Shown here one piece after another: positions 1 to 14,371 of a stretch of 64,000 nt of DNA. The notes beneath the pieces are model-generated. The model ran no database searches. It worked only from the letters and a program-made list of their open reading frames with translations, and was not told the DNA's origin. The translations under genes and the position numbers were made by a program. The stretch is from positions 27,504,001-27,568,000 of the forward strand of contig NW_024466599.1 of assembly GCF_017591425.1 (NCBI RefSeq). Direction: 5' to 3'. Origin of the DNA: Ochotona curzoniae (Eukaryota > Chordata > Mammalia > Lagomorpha > Ochotonidae). Each line of letters starts with the position of its first letter. Within the stretch, counting starts at the first letter, position 1.

Positions 1-837
1 CATGATCTGTTGTTTTTTTTTCTGCTACTTGCCTCTCTCTCCACTACAGAGTCATTCTTTATTATTTTACTGCACAATTCTTTAAAATCCATGGAACTCA
101 GAATATATCTATATTAGTGCTCAGAATACAGCATACCAGATTTGAGGAGCCAAACCCAACCCTTTTACTTGTGTCCCTGTTTATTGCTGATACTTGATAA
201 GGTCTATGCGATGCTTGAAATATTGATTGCATTAAAGTTGCATGTGTAAAAGAACACCCCTCCCCCACCACAGAAACACTGTTAATCAGGATGTCTGTGC
301 ATGTGATAATACTCCCTTTAATACAGCCATTTAAAAAGCTACAAGAAACAATAAACTCAACAAGGATTTATAAACAATCACTCTTGAATTCCTTAAAAAA
401 GGAAACAGACGTTATGCTGACGCACAAACACTAAAAAAAAAAAAAAAAATCAGAGAGTCAAAAATAGAACAGCACTGCCCAACCGATCAAAAACTGTTTT
501 AAAAGATCAAAAAAAGTTAAAACACTCGAATTGAGTTGATGAAGGGCACAAGCTGAAAAAGACTAATGCAGGTTTTTGAGTATTTCATAGTAAGATGACA
601 AAATAGTAAGCACTTTAAAGAATACCTTTGCAAAAAATGTTTACTATGTACATGAATCTTTTCCTGACATTTCAGTATGGAAAGCTTTTATTTTCCACAT
701 AATGTCAGTTCTGAATTACCATCCTCACCCACAGCTCATCTCATTTTTCTAGAATAGACTACCTAACTGGACAAACGACCAACAACTTTTTCTCTACCCA
801 TGTTTGGAGATTCAGGAATTAAATCATATTTGATTTC
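1..837. other. Intron 10, no feature recognised
   Basis: AT-rich intron sequence with an A-run at about 433-449. The first base of exon 11 is not reached. No repeat family was recognised. Confidence 0.6.
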
Positions 838-1010
838 CCACAATAACTCTGTGAGGTAAACTCCTACTCTCAACCCTTTCCTTTACGCACATTGCTCTGC
901 GCAAGGAAGACTTCTCTTCAGACTGCAAGTACACTGTCCGAGGCGACAAGGATCCCGCCAGCATCCCCACGCACCTCAGAGCTCAGATGCAGCGGGTGTG
1001 ACTGCTGTAT
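838..1010 (-). repeat. Possible MIR SINE fragment
   Basis: The start resembles the reverse complement of the MIR 3' half (AACTCTGTGAGGTAAACTCC), followed by a degenerate stretch with several CpGs. A weak match made by eye. Confidence 0.35.
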
Positions 1011-2420
1011 GATCACAAACGCCCACACTGAGGACAAGTTAAAAATTAGATTACACCTAGTATCTAGGTGTTGCAGTCTTTTAAGCAACAGGTAAATACT
1101 TTCTAAGTCACCTAGTTTTAATTTTTTACAGAAAGCTTTCTTTTCATAAAATGACACAAACAGACTAACAACTGGGTTTTGTCAACAAACAAAATGCAAT
1201 GAATATCTAACTGTATAGCCTAAACTCCCCGCACTGTATGATGGAGGTCTGCAGTGAGAACCTGCCCGAAACCTCTCAGTAAGAAAACAACACTTCTTTG
1301 ACTAGATCTTTTGAGAGTTATGTTTACCCAACACCAAACGTGCCAAACATGTTATCTGCTTTATTTTTTTATTTTTCAGCACATATAATAAAAGCAATTG
1401 TGTCATTCTAATGATGAAGAAAATTCACCTTCTATGAGCCAGTGTGGCATGGTAGAAAGTATAATGTATTGACCCAAGAAGCTGAAACCTTAGTCCTCTT
1501 TCTGTAATGAACTGTTATGATTTCTTAGAAATCATATAACCTCTGAAGGCCTTGAATTTTTCTGGAGGCTTTGAATATTTCCTCTAGTTCTTGAGATCAA
1601 TAGCTCCATTTTGTAGATTACTGTTAAAATGTGTGAAGGATGGAACTGGCTAAAACCACAATGAAGTCTGAATTAAGTAAGATTAAACCAGTTTGTTTCT
1701 TTTTTTTTTTTTTTTTTTGCTGAATGTTTGACCAACCTATAATAATATAGAAGATGTCTTTAAGTGGTGTTATATATTTATCATGTATTACATAAAATGT
1801 TTTTACTACAATTCTACATAATAAAAATGTGCGTTACATTTAGCTTTCGTTTCACTGTAAGCCACAACTAGTATTGTATGTTCTTCAATAAAAATACCTG
1901 AAATCGAACTAACCAAATCAAAATCCTTTTTTTCCCTCCTTGGGAAGGGTAAAGTAAGATGAGAGAAGAGTAGACGGACCAACCTTAAAACAAACAGTAA
2001 CTGGGGTTGTGATCATGTGATCACGGCAGTGAGGATCATGAGTTCATTCAGCTAGGACAGACCTTAAGAAATAACTTCTTCATGTTTTACAGGCTTATAG
2101 ATGGTCTAGTAAAACATATTTTATGTTACCAGTAGTAAATTCAGAAACAGACCTTACAGAGTAGCCCAAATATACTATGACTTAACATTGCTCTGTGTGT
2201 TCTATAAATCACATCTCATAAAACTACATGAAGACTCCAGTAACACCAGTGGAACATATTCATGACACAAAATATTAACGTTTTGAAACAACAGAAAAAT
2301 GTTAAAAAAAAAAAAAAAGAAAGAAAAAACCTTAAGCATATCTCAAGAAATAACTGGCGGGAACTTTCGTTAAACTTTAAAAAGAAGAATAATCTCATCC
2401 ATTTAAGTTTCAATATATTG
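1011..2420. other. Intron 10, no feature recognised
   Basis: AT-rich sequence with a run of about 20 T at 1700-1719. Nothing coding or repeat-like was recognised. Confidence 0.6.
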
Positions 2421-2746
2421 GAGCCTGCCTGGTGCCCAACAGTCTACTTCTGCTAGTGCTGGCACGCTATATGAGTGCTGGTTGTGCAAAGGGGAGCCCC
2501 AGCTGCCCCACTTTGGATCCAGCTTCCTGCTCATAGCTTGGGAAAGTAGCAGAAGATGGCTCAAGGCCTTAGGCCCCTGTACCCGTATGGAAGACTAGAG
2601 GAAGCTCCTGGCTCCTGGCTTCCACTCAGCTCCACTCCACCCATTGCGGCCACCTGGGGAGTGAACCAGCAGATGGGAGAAATCTCTCTCTCCTTTCTCT
2701 AAAGTGTGCTTTTCAAATAAAATAAATCCTTATAAAAATAAATTTC
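2421..2746 (+). repeat. CSINE
   Basis: Lagomorph C-type SINE: degraded tRNA-like head, central block (CAGCAGATGGG near 2671), pyrimidine-rich stretch and an AAATAAAATAAATCC tail. Confidence 0.85.
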
Positions 2747-4164
2747 AATACACTTAACTTTGGCAAAATAGTATGAGCTTAGAAACATGTTATATGAATT
2801 ATGTGAAACCCTTCAAAGTGTTACTCTACTCAAGGTTAAAAACTGATATAAAAGAGAGCAACTATTAGAAGTAACTAACAGAGCCATGACAAAATTACTG
2901 TGTCCACAGACATGAGGTATTATTGTGGACATTAATGGAAAGAATATTGCCAAGACTACAGAAAATTAGTTTTTCAAGTTAGGCTGACGTTAAAGCATTT
3001 TTGTTCAAAAATGAATAAAAGGTATAGTTCCCAAGAAATATTTAATTGCAATTGAGTGCTTTTCAATAATCAATAAATTCAGTGATATAGCCATTTAAAG
3101 CTAACTTTACTAATTAAAAATTTTTACAGAAACAATGAGATTAGAAGTTTTAAAATTTAAAGGTAAATTGCAATCAAAAAACCACTGACTTGATGATAAA
3201 CGTTACTAAGACTTCAATGATTTCTACTTACAATCTCTATAAAAGAAAAAAATTTATTTTCAATCATAAACAAAAATATAAAGGTTAATTTCACTCTAAG
3301 TAGTCTAAGAAACAAAAATATTTAGAGTAAAATGAACACTTTAGAATTCTTATGTTTTAAAAATTCTATGAATTCTCTAAGAGATTTAAAACCAGGATAA
3401 TATGGCAAGAAGAGCAATTTCAACTTTCATACCCTTAAAAATGCATGAAGAGGTCACAAGGAAATACATATTTTGTGGTCCAAAATTCTGAGTCATTTGG
3501 AAAACATTTTTATGGATCTATTTGTAAATTAAAAAGAATATACAGAAGATTGGTGAAGCTCAATTAAACAGCTCAGAATAACTACTGTGAGTTGTATCTC
3601 TCAAAAACTGCTCTCTATGTAAAAAAAAAAAAATCTGTTTTTAATGGAAAATACTAGCTGGTTTATATAACATTCCTGTGCTTTATTTTTGAGGATTTTG
3701 GGTCAGTAATATGAATTTATTAGTTACAGAAGTTTCTAGATGAAAAATCATAGTAAATTGGAATCCTGGACTAAACTGCCACTGCCAGCAACCTGTGTCT
3801 GTTACTGCCTGCTGCAATCAAGTGGCATGTGCTGAGGATCCAAGCCACTTCTAAAATTAGCTTGTGCAAAATACTTTTTTTTTTTAAACTACAGAAAGGC
3901 TAGCAAAATAACTAGAGGCCAAATAAAAACTGAAACTGAAACAAAACCAAACACTTGCTCATTTATTCCAGAGGCATGAAGAGACAATTAGATGATTTGT
4001 CCGTGGGAAGTACTTTGAAATTATTGATTAAAAAATAATTTCTAGCTTAATTTCATTTGTTGCAAGGTACCCTAGGCCATAGAAGTAATTCTGATGGTAC
4101 ATTTAATAAATTAGACAAATGGAATATTGTTGAGCACTATTCCTCTTTACTGAGTGAGGAGGTC
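2747..4164. other. Intron 10, no feature recognised
   Basis: Very AT-rich sequence without a recognised repeat. It precedes the U2 pseudogene. Confidence 0.6.
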
Positions 4165-4230
4165 AGTGGATCTATTTTACTGCACTTGATCTTAGCCAAA
4201 AGGCCAAGAAGCGATAGTGGATCTATTTTA
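4165..4230 (-). pseudogene. RNU2 pseudogene: 3'-truncated U2 snRNA retropseudogene with target duplication
   Basis: On the minus strand, 4215 down to 4178 reproduces the first 38 nucleotides of U2 snRNA with two changes, C to T at position 10 and T to C at position 34. The rest of U2 is missing and there is no A tail. A perfect 15-base direct repeat, AGTGGATCTATTTTA, flanks it at 4165-4179 and 4216-4230. This is the structure of snRNA pseudogenes inserted by L1 machinery from a 3'-truncated copy. It lacks the snRNA promoter elements and most of the RNA, so it should be silent. U2 was matched from memory. Confidence 0.9.
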
Positions 4231-7160
<2,930 letters not shown>

Positions 7161-7310
7161 ATCGGACATGAAAGCTGGGCTCACGTTGTGAGAGATTGGG
7201 CAGGTGCCCTCAGCTGAGCCTCACTTTCCCCTCCTCCATGATGCTTATAGAAAACACGCCTTGCCTGTTTGCGAGTGTTACTAAATCAAAGTGCTTGGAA
7301 AATGGTAGCG
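7161..7310 (+). repeat. Probable MIR SINE fragment
   Basis: The stretch with TTGGGCAGGTGCCCTCAGCT, then CCTCACTTTCCCC, then a downstream block ending near AAAGTGCTTGGAAAATGGTA follows the order of the MIR core and tail. Confidence 0.45.
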
Positions 7311-8333
7311 AACAAGTCTAGATTGTTTTCTTCATGGCCATACTAAAGAATTAACACTACCAACGCCTTCAAGAACTTTGTCAGTATCCCCATGTTAAGA
7401 TCTTGAGTAATGCTGAGGAATACACTTATCTTTTAAACCCAACTACAGATATTTATGCATACCAGAAAGGCTGCAGTTAACAAGAATGTTAACTTACCAA
7501 TGACTACTGATTACCAATACAAAGAAGGTGGCTGTAATCCAAACAACTGACAGAGTATGAGTTATCAGAGTTTAGTAATCTACTCAGCCTGTTTCTGACT
7601 ACCAAAAATAAAGAAGTAACACTTTAACCATTCAATGCAATTATTTAAGAACATCTACTTGCCACTATAAAAGCAATTTATAAAGAACCTTACATTGGAA
7701 GCAGCTTCATTAGGACATTAGTATTTTGAGCATTCTATATTCTTAAAAGGTATTCCTTAAAGATCCACACATTCCTTGCTGTTTCAAGTGACAATGAGGG
7801 TTATTAAGGTATTTTCAAAGGAGAAGAAACTTTCCGAATATCCATGTTAAAAACAGTATCTTTTATTTATAGTATTACTCTGCACCATGGCAAGTGAGAT
7901 GAAAGCAAGCCAGTGGTGTGGTGTTGAAGGACGGTCACTTGGGGAGCACCCTGGGCTGCAGGCTGCACCCCGGGCCATCCAGGACTCTCCCTCCCTGTCA
8001 GTCCCAATTACATGCCTCTCACAGGGCAGAAGCAGGGGACACAAAATGTTACCCTTAACCGAAATTTAAACTTCACAGGCAGCAGAAAACAGAGAAAACA
8101 TACACACACATATGAGGGTGGACTTATGGATACACTTATTTTGGTGGCCAAAAAGCCCTGGTTTTGTGAAATCCATGGATAGGGGGGTGTCACTAAAAAT
8201 CCATGGAAAAATGTTTATTACAAGCAAACTATGAACAGATTTAAAAGATTTTGACACCCAAATAACATCTTTTAATTCCATTTCCCCAGCAACCTTTGGA
8301 AGTACCCGTGTATTTAGCAAAGGCAAACTTCAC
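7311..8333. other. Intron 8, with a GC-richer pocket at 7880-8070
   Basis: Mostly AT-rich. About 190 bases at 7880-8070 are GC-rich with short overlapping open frames on both strands, but none resembles a known protein to me and no repeat was recognised. Confidence 0.5.
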
Positions 8334-8590
8334 AGGGCAAGTATTTGACACAGCAGTTAGGACACGCAAGCACATTGGAATGCCTGGGTTCAAAACCTGA
8401 TTCCGGCTCCCTGCTAATGCATAAACCCTGGGAGGCAGCAGGTGAAAGTTCAAGTAGTTGGATTCCTGCCACTGACACGGAACACTTGGCCCGGGAGCCT
8501 CGCTCCAAGATCTGCTCTGGAACAGTGTCAGATATTACAGGTGTTTGGGAGTGAACCATCGGGGAGGAGAGCTCAGCCATCCCTGTCAGT
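8334..8590 (+). repeat. CSINE, older subtype
   Basis: Order of blocks TGCCTGGGTTCAAAACCTGA, CTCCCTGCTAATGCA, GGGAGTGAACCATCGGG matches the older lagomorph C repeat. It lacks a clear A tail. Confidence 0.7.
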
Positions 8591-8682
8591 CTGCTGACCC
8601 TTCTGTTAAATGAATGAGTACATTAAGAATGGCAAATCTAGTAAAGAACCACTGAAGAGTGAACCCAGTCATGCATTTCATT

Positions 8683-8998
8683 TTAAAAGGTTTATTTAAT
8701 GGAAAGTCAGATCTACAGAGAGAAGGCAAGACAGAAAGGAAGATCTTCCATCCGCTGGCTCACTCCCCAAGTGACCACAATGGCTGGAGCTACACCAGTC
8801 TGAAGCCAGGAGCCAGCAGCTTCTTCTGGGTCTCCTGCATGGCTGAACAGTCCCAAGGCTTTAGGCCATCCTGGACTGCTTTCCCAAGCTACAGGTAGAA
8901 AGTTATAAAGGAAATGGATCAGCCAGGATACGAACGAATGCCCATAGGGGATTTCAGTGCATGCAAGGCAAGGACTTTAGCCACTAAGCTACTTTTTC
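8683..8998 (-). repeat. CSINE
   Basis: Reverse-complement CSINE from the T-rich tail (TTTTAAAAGGTTTATTTAA) to the decayed tRNA-like head. The next CSINE inserted at its head end. Confidence 0.85.
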
Positions 8999-9013
8999 AG
9001 AATGTAATTACTT

Positions 9014-9343
9014 GGGACCTGGTGCAATAGCCTAGCAGCAAAAGTCCTCACCTAGCACACACCGGGATCCCATATGGATGCCAGTTCATATCCTGGCAGC
9101 CCCACTTCCCATCCAGCTCCCTGCCTGTCGCCTAGGAAAGCAGTCAAGTACGGCCCAAGGCCTTGGGACTCTGCACCCATGTGGGAGACCCAGAAGAAGT
9201 TCCTGGCCCCTAGCTTTGGATTGGCGCAGCTCCGACTGTTGCAGCTGCTTGAGGAGTGAATCAACAAAGGGAAGATCTTCCTCACTTGTCTTTCCTTTCT
9301 GTATATCTCCCTTTCCAATAAACATAAATAAGTCTTAAAAAAA
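9014..9343 (+). repeat. CSINE with 14-base target duplication
   Basis: Full-length element from GGGACCTGGTGC to an A-rich tail. The direct repeat AGAATGTAATTACT is exact at 8999-9012 and 9344-9357. Confidence 0.92.
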
Positions 9344-9414
9344 AGAATGTAATTACTCAAAAGCAAAGTCCACTTCATGATATCCTTGCCTCCATTATAC
9401 GGTTCCTCCAGATA

Positions 9415-9470
9415 AATGTGTGTGTGTGTGTGTGTGTATGTGTGTGTATATGTATGTATATATATGTATC
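9415..9470. repeat. TG/TATG microsatellite
   Basis: Run of TG dinucleotides passing into TATG and TA repeats. It abuts the 3' end of the adjacent antisense L1 fragment. Confidence 0.9.
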
Positions 9471-9715
9471 TCCTGTATTTTGCCTAAGGTTGCCTTATCA
9501 TGGAGAGAACATTTGATATCTGTCCTTTTGAGATTAGCCTATTTCACTGAGCATAATGGTCTATTTGGGAACATTTTGTTCCAAATGGCAGAATTTCATT
9601 CTTTTTAATGGCCGAGTAGTATTGCACAGAGTAGCTGTCTCACAGTTTCTTCACCCATTCCTCTTTGGACAGCATCTGGGTTGCTTTTCATTATTAAAAA
9701 AAAAACCCAAATAAT
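9471..9715 (-). mobile_element. L1 3' end fragment
   Basis: Reads as the reverse complement of an old L1 3' untranslated region: the blocks CTATTTCACTGAGCATAATG, CAGAATTTCATTCTTTTTAA and ATCTGGGTTGCTTTTCATT are in family order. No coding sequence. Confidence 0.75.
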
Positions 9716-9986
9716 CGAGCTTTGAGAAATCTATTTAGAATATATTCATTGGATACAACCTACTTCATTTCAGCAGGTAAAGCGCCATGCATAGGATGAC
9801 AAAATACAGTTAACAAATGTGCACTGTAATCATCCAAGATTTGCAACATAAAAACCAATATTTAATTACATATTGTATGAAGAGTTCACAAACTGTGAGA
9901 ATATAAGCAAATAAGTTTTGACTTTGGAGTGGTTATGCATATACTGTTTGGTGGGACACTACAGTAGATTATAACAGAAAATGCAC

Positions 9987-10330
9987 AGAGGGGTGCTGGT
10001 GCAGTGAGTGGCACATTAGGCTTATCCTCACGCTAGCACTGGCATCCTGTATGGGCATCAGTTTGTGTCTTGGCTGCTCCACTTCCCATCCAACTCTCTG
10101 CTTGTGACTGGTAAAACAGTGGAGGTTGGCTCAAGTCCTTAGGACCCTGGATCCACATGGGAGATATGGAAGAAGCTCCAGGCTCCTGTCTTCAGGTCAG
10201 CTCAGCTCCAGCCATTGTGGCCAGAAGGGCAGTGAGCCAGTGGATGGAAGATCTTTCTCTGTTTCTCCGTCTCTGCGTCTCTGTAAGATCTGCCTTTTCA
10301 ATAAAAATATATAAATCTTTAAAAAAAGAA
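9987..10330 (+). repeat. CSINE
   Basis: Full-length element from GGGGTGCTGGTGCAG to CAATAAAAATATATAAATC and an A run. Confidence 0.9.
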
Positions 10331-10727
10331 CACAAAGAGAAAACTTATTTGCCAATACCTCTTAGCATATGCACAAAATGCTATCCAAATTATTCTAGAA
10401 CTAATTAACCAACTGCTGAGTAACACGAGCCTTCTGCTCTTGACTCTTGGCCAACTTATCACTCAAACATTCAGTCAAAGGGAAGGAAAACAGTAACATT
10501 CAAATAGGTTAACCATGCTTGGGTGTGGCAGCACACCTAAACATATAGGTAGGAAAGAGAAAACTCCTAAGTAAATGAAATTTGAAGTTAAATAGGCAAT
10601 TAACTGTTTAAAAATAAAAAGTGTTGGGAAAATTTACTTCTATTAAAATCATCTCTCTGTGCTTATCTGAGAAAAATTATCATGTTTCTCATGGTAGTTG
10701 ATTTAAAATTAAAAAGCGAAATACTTG
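10331..10727. other. Intron 8, no feature recognised
   Basis: AT-rich spacer between two CSINEs. Confidence 0.5.
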
Positions 10728-11046
10728 CGAGGACAGCATGATGGTGCAGCTAGCTAATCCTCTGCCCTATAGCCGACATCCCACACAGGCGCTGGTTCAT
10801 GTCCTGGCTGCTTCACTTCTGGTCCAGCTCCCTGCTTATAGCCTGGGAGAGCAGTGGAGGATGGCCCAAGTGCTTGGGCCCCTTCTCTCTTGAGACCCAA
10901 GAAGCCTCCTGGCTCCCAACTTTGCATCAGCTGAGCGCTGGCTCGAACTGCCTTATCGGGAGGGAACCAGCAATGGAAACTTCACTGTTTCTCCTTCTCT
11001 GTAAAATCTGCTTTCCTAATACAAATAAATACAGCTTAAAGAAACT
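10728..11046 (+). repeat. CSINE
   Basis: Element from GACAGCATGATGGTGCAG to the tail AATACAAATAAATACAGC. Confidence 0.88.
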
Positions 11047-12204
11047 GAAATAGTCCATCTTGCTACTTATTTCCAATGGCTCAGGTAGTAGGCTAGCCTT
11101 TAACATTCAACATCTGTGGTCAGATCCAATTCCATTTGGGATCCATGTAGAACTGCTTCAATGAACAGATGCTAGATGGATGTTCTGTTGCACGTGTTTT
11201 TATGAAATTGACAGAAAAGCTATGTCTTCCAATCTTCTCTTATTCTTACTGTTAGGACATCAGTTCATTTACAGTCTAAAAAATGATTTGAAGCATATGA
11301 CAACTAAAGTGGACCAGTTCAGAGCATGAAAGAAAAGTAGATTAAAACAACAACTATCTAATATAGAGGACATTTTATACTATCAGATTTCCAATCTGGA
11401 AAAGCAACAAATCAAAGACATTAACTACTGCCTAGGAAATACTTCAGTAGGAGTCTACAGATGTATTTCTTTACAAAGAGTGTTTGGCACATTGCATAAA
11501 GGGCATGAGTAGGTGGTTAAAGTACATGGTATGGTGCAATTCATATTTTCCTCTTCCAAATTATTTTATGTAGCACTAAAAAAAAAAAAGAAAGAGAGAG
11601 AGAGAGATGACACTGGGTGGGAGGAAGGCTGCTATTTTTGGCTTTTTTGTTGACACTGATCAAGTGCTCTACACTTGCTGAAGTATTCACAGATAAAATG
11701 GTGTCTTCACCTTTCTTGCAACTCATATACTCAAGCATTCGGAGCTGCAATTTTTGTAATATTTTTGATATTACTAAGAAACCCAGTGCAGGTAAAGCTG
11801 AGGAGCACTCTTTAAAGTCAGTCTGGTACATTAAAAACAAAACATATTAAGAAGGAATTAATGTTAAATGTTAACAGATAGCAAGAGTCCAACCACGTAA
11901 ATACACAGATTAATCTTCACTTTTGAAAATAAACCTGAGTTCAAGATAAGTACAGTAATATTACTTAAACTAACATCCACTACAAAAATTAATCCATTGG
12001 TTCTCAGTCTTCCTAAAATATATCTTTGTTACGATGTGTTAAAATTAAATCTGGAAATGTTTTTTTCCTCAATTATTGTACTAATGTACTCTTATTACTA
12101 ATGCAAACTTAAAAAGTATAGGGATTTAAGTGCTAAATGCTCATTAATTTTTAAGCAAAACAAAGCTTACATAACAACCCAACCCCAATTATATAAGTTT
12201 AGTC
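11047..12204. other. Intron 8, with an A/GA tract at 11578-11607
   Basis: AT-rich sequence. The only distinct object is an A run followed by GA repeats. The left part of this stretch would be 3' untranslated sequence if the open frame at 12205-12360 were a terminal exon. Confidence 0.5.
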
Positions 12205-12360
12205 TTATTCAGATGGTTGCCTTTCCCAAGCCACTCCATCACTAGATAAGTTACGGCTAGTTTCCAACTGTTCCATGATGTTAGAAGGTTTTGCTGCCTT
12301 TGGTTGCTCCAATTTTATGCAATCATTACTAAGTCCAGAATTACCAAGTTCAGAGGATAA
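12205..12360 (-). other. Open frame with splice acceptor in SOS1 intron 8, possible alternative terminal exon or pseudogene fragment
   Basis: On the minus strand a CATCCCAG acceptor-like site follows a T-rich tract (about 12379-12397) and is followed by 51 open codons and TAA. The frame is phase 0 after the AG, which matches the phase at the end of exon 8. The peptide begins LSSELGNSGL, contains KLEQPKAAKP and MEQLETSRNL, and ends AWERQPSE. Its composition looks like soluble protein, not translated repeat. I do not recognise it. No AATAAA is visible within about 300 bases downstream. It may be a real alternative 3' exon, a fragment of a processed pseudogene whose frame also runs upstream into the T tract, or chance (an open run of this length is expected fairly often). 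Confidence 0.35.
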
Positions 12361-12370
12361 CTGGGATGAC

Positions 12371-13189
12371 AGCCAACTCCCAGAAGAAAAAAAAAAATTC
12401 TCAAACTAGTAAGAATCACAGTAGGAAAATCATCTTAGATCTGTAAAACTGAAAGGTCTCATATTTTATTTGATGGAAGAATTCCTTGGGTATATCTAAA
12501 TTGCATATATATGTTTAAAGGAGTTTCGGATATATAGGCTTTGTAATTCTGCCTAGTGATTAAAATAGTAAAATTCCTTTAGGGCTTTTCCCTAATCTAA
12601 CATCCTACTGTAGAAATTTAATTGAAGTCCAAGTAATTACAATGTGAAGAGCTGAACAATATAGAAAAATGGGAATTCCTTCAGTTTACTAAATGAAACT
12701 AGAGGCCTTCTATTCATTGGCTGACTCAGAATAAAGAGCCCACTTTATCATCTGCTCCTATAAATAATAAATATTAATTCTAGCAATACATTCTCTAGAA
12801 TAGAATCATGATACTGGCCATGATTTTTCTTGGAGAAAAACATTCACATAAAAGGTAAAAAAAAGAAATAATAATAGTATTAATGCATGTCATGCTTTGC
12901 AGGGCTACTTCATTAAACATAAAAAGAATGTCACAGATACACCACTGAATTATAATTTACTCAAACTAAGGTTTCCCTTTTCCTTAATTTCAGTGCATGA
13001 TAGGAAAAGGAAATATAAAACATTCCCTTTTGGTTACTGCTTCTTAACATTATGCATTGTGATCAAATGGACACTTTTTAAAAAAAGAATTATTTATACC
13101 TTGACAGTCTGATATTAGATTTTCAACTTTTCCTTCTACCTGCCATGCCACTGTACACTTAACTCGTAGAATGTGAAGCCTGTAACTGT
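12371..13189. other. Intron 8, no feature recognised
   Basis: AT-rich intron sequence. The T-rich tract at about 12379-12397 (minus strand) precedes the acceptor-like site described separately. Confidence 0.5.
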
Positions 13190-13326
13190 TATTAAAGGAC
13201 TATACTGCTATAATATGGGGGAAACGGTGGGATGAGAAGATGCAGAGGGAGGAAGTCAAAGGGAGGGGAGAATCCCTGTACCTACAAAACTGTATCATGG
13301 AAAATAACAATAGAAAAATAAAAATT
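13190..13326 (+). mobile_element. L1 3' terminus, probably lagomorph-specific
   Basis: G-rich block GGAGGAAGTCAAAGGGAGGG then CCTACAAAACTGTATCATGG and an A-rich tail is the pattern of a young lagomorph L1 3' end. It is severely 5' truncated. Confidence 0.55.
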
Positions 13327-13633
13327 CAAAAAAGACTTTCATCTGAAAGAGTTACAGAGAGGGAAAGACAGAGCGAGCTTTCATCCACTGATATACTCCC
13401 CAAATGGCTGCATGACCAGGGCTGGACCACGCCAAAACCAGGAGCCAGGAATCTAGGTCTCCCACATGAGTGTCAGGGAACAAAACACGTGGCCCATCTT
13501 CCAGGGTTTTTCTGGGTGTATCAGCAGGGAGCTGGATTGGAAGTGGAGCAGCCAGGACCCAAAGTGGCACCCATACGGGATGCCATCATCAGAGGCAGTG
13601 GCTTAATCCATTACACCAAAACACTGGCCAAAA
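13327..13633 (-). repeat. CSINE
   Basis: Reverse-complement CSINE. It begins exactly at the A-rich end of the L1 fragment, a common target. Confidence 0.88.
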
Positions 13634-14182
<549 letters not shown>

Positions 14183-14260
14183 CTAGAAAAGAAAGTAATT
14201 TAATTTTTTTAAAAGTTTACTTTTCAGACATTGTACATCTTGACTCTAAAATTACTATAC
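14183..14260 (-). other. SOS1: SOS1 intron 7, 78 bases
   Basis: Very short intron with a GTATAG donor, a pyrimidine tract and a TTTTCTAG acceptor on the minus strand. It is too short for any repeat. Confidence 0.95.
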
Positions 14261-14371
14261 CTGCAAGTAAAGTGCTGCCCCAGGCTTTGATAATTGACTA
14301 AGGAAATGGTCGTGAAAACCGGGTCGTAAAATATCTCGGGCATACGACTCATAAGGATCAAATGCCAGTTC
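14261..14371 (-). CDS. SOS1: SOS1 exon 7 (residues 289-325, DH domain)
   Basis: The exon is 111 bases, 37 codons, phase 0 at both ends, from [10 protein letters not shown] to AALYLQ. It is DH domain and includes Asp309, a Noonan position. Residue 310 is His (codon CAT) where I recall Arg (CGT) in human SOS1, consistent with a single CpG transition. The acceptor is TTTCTAAG before GAACTG and the donor is CAG followed by GTATAG. It lies only 78 bases from exon 8. Confidence 0.97.

Noticed and set aside
918..1157. 79-codon minus-strand open frame with a CpG-containing half
   Set aside because: It overlaps a possible MIR fragment, lies in SOS1 intron 10 and does not match the next SOS1 exon or any protein I know.
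2011..2025. Palindrome TGATCATGTGATCA
   Set aside because: Short, isolated and expected by chance in 64 kb.
11060..11160. Possible CSINE head after the copy at 10728-11046
   Set aside because: Only a faint resemblance over about 80 bases with no body or tail.
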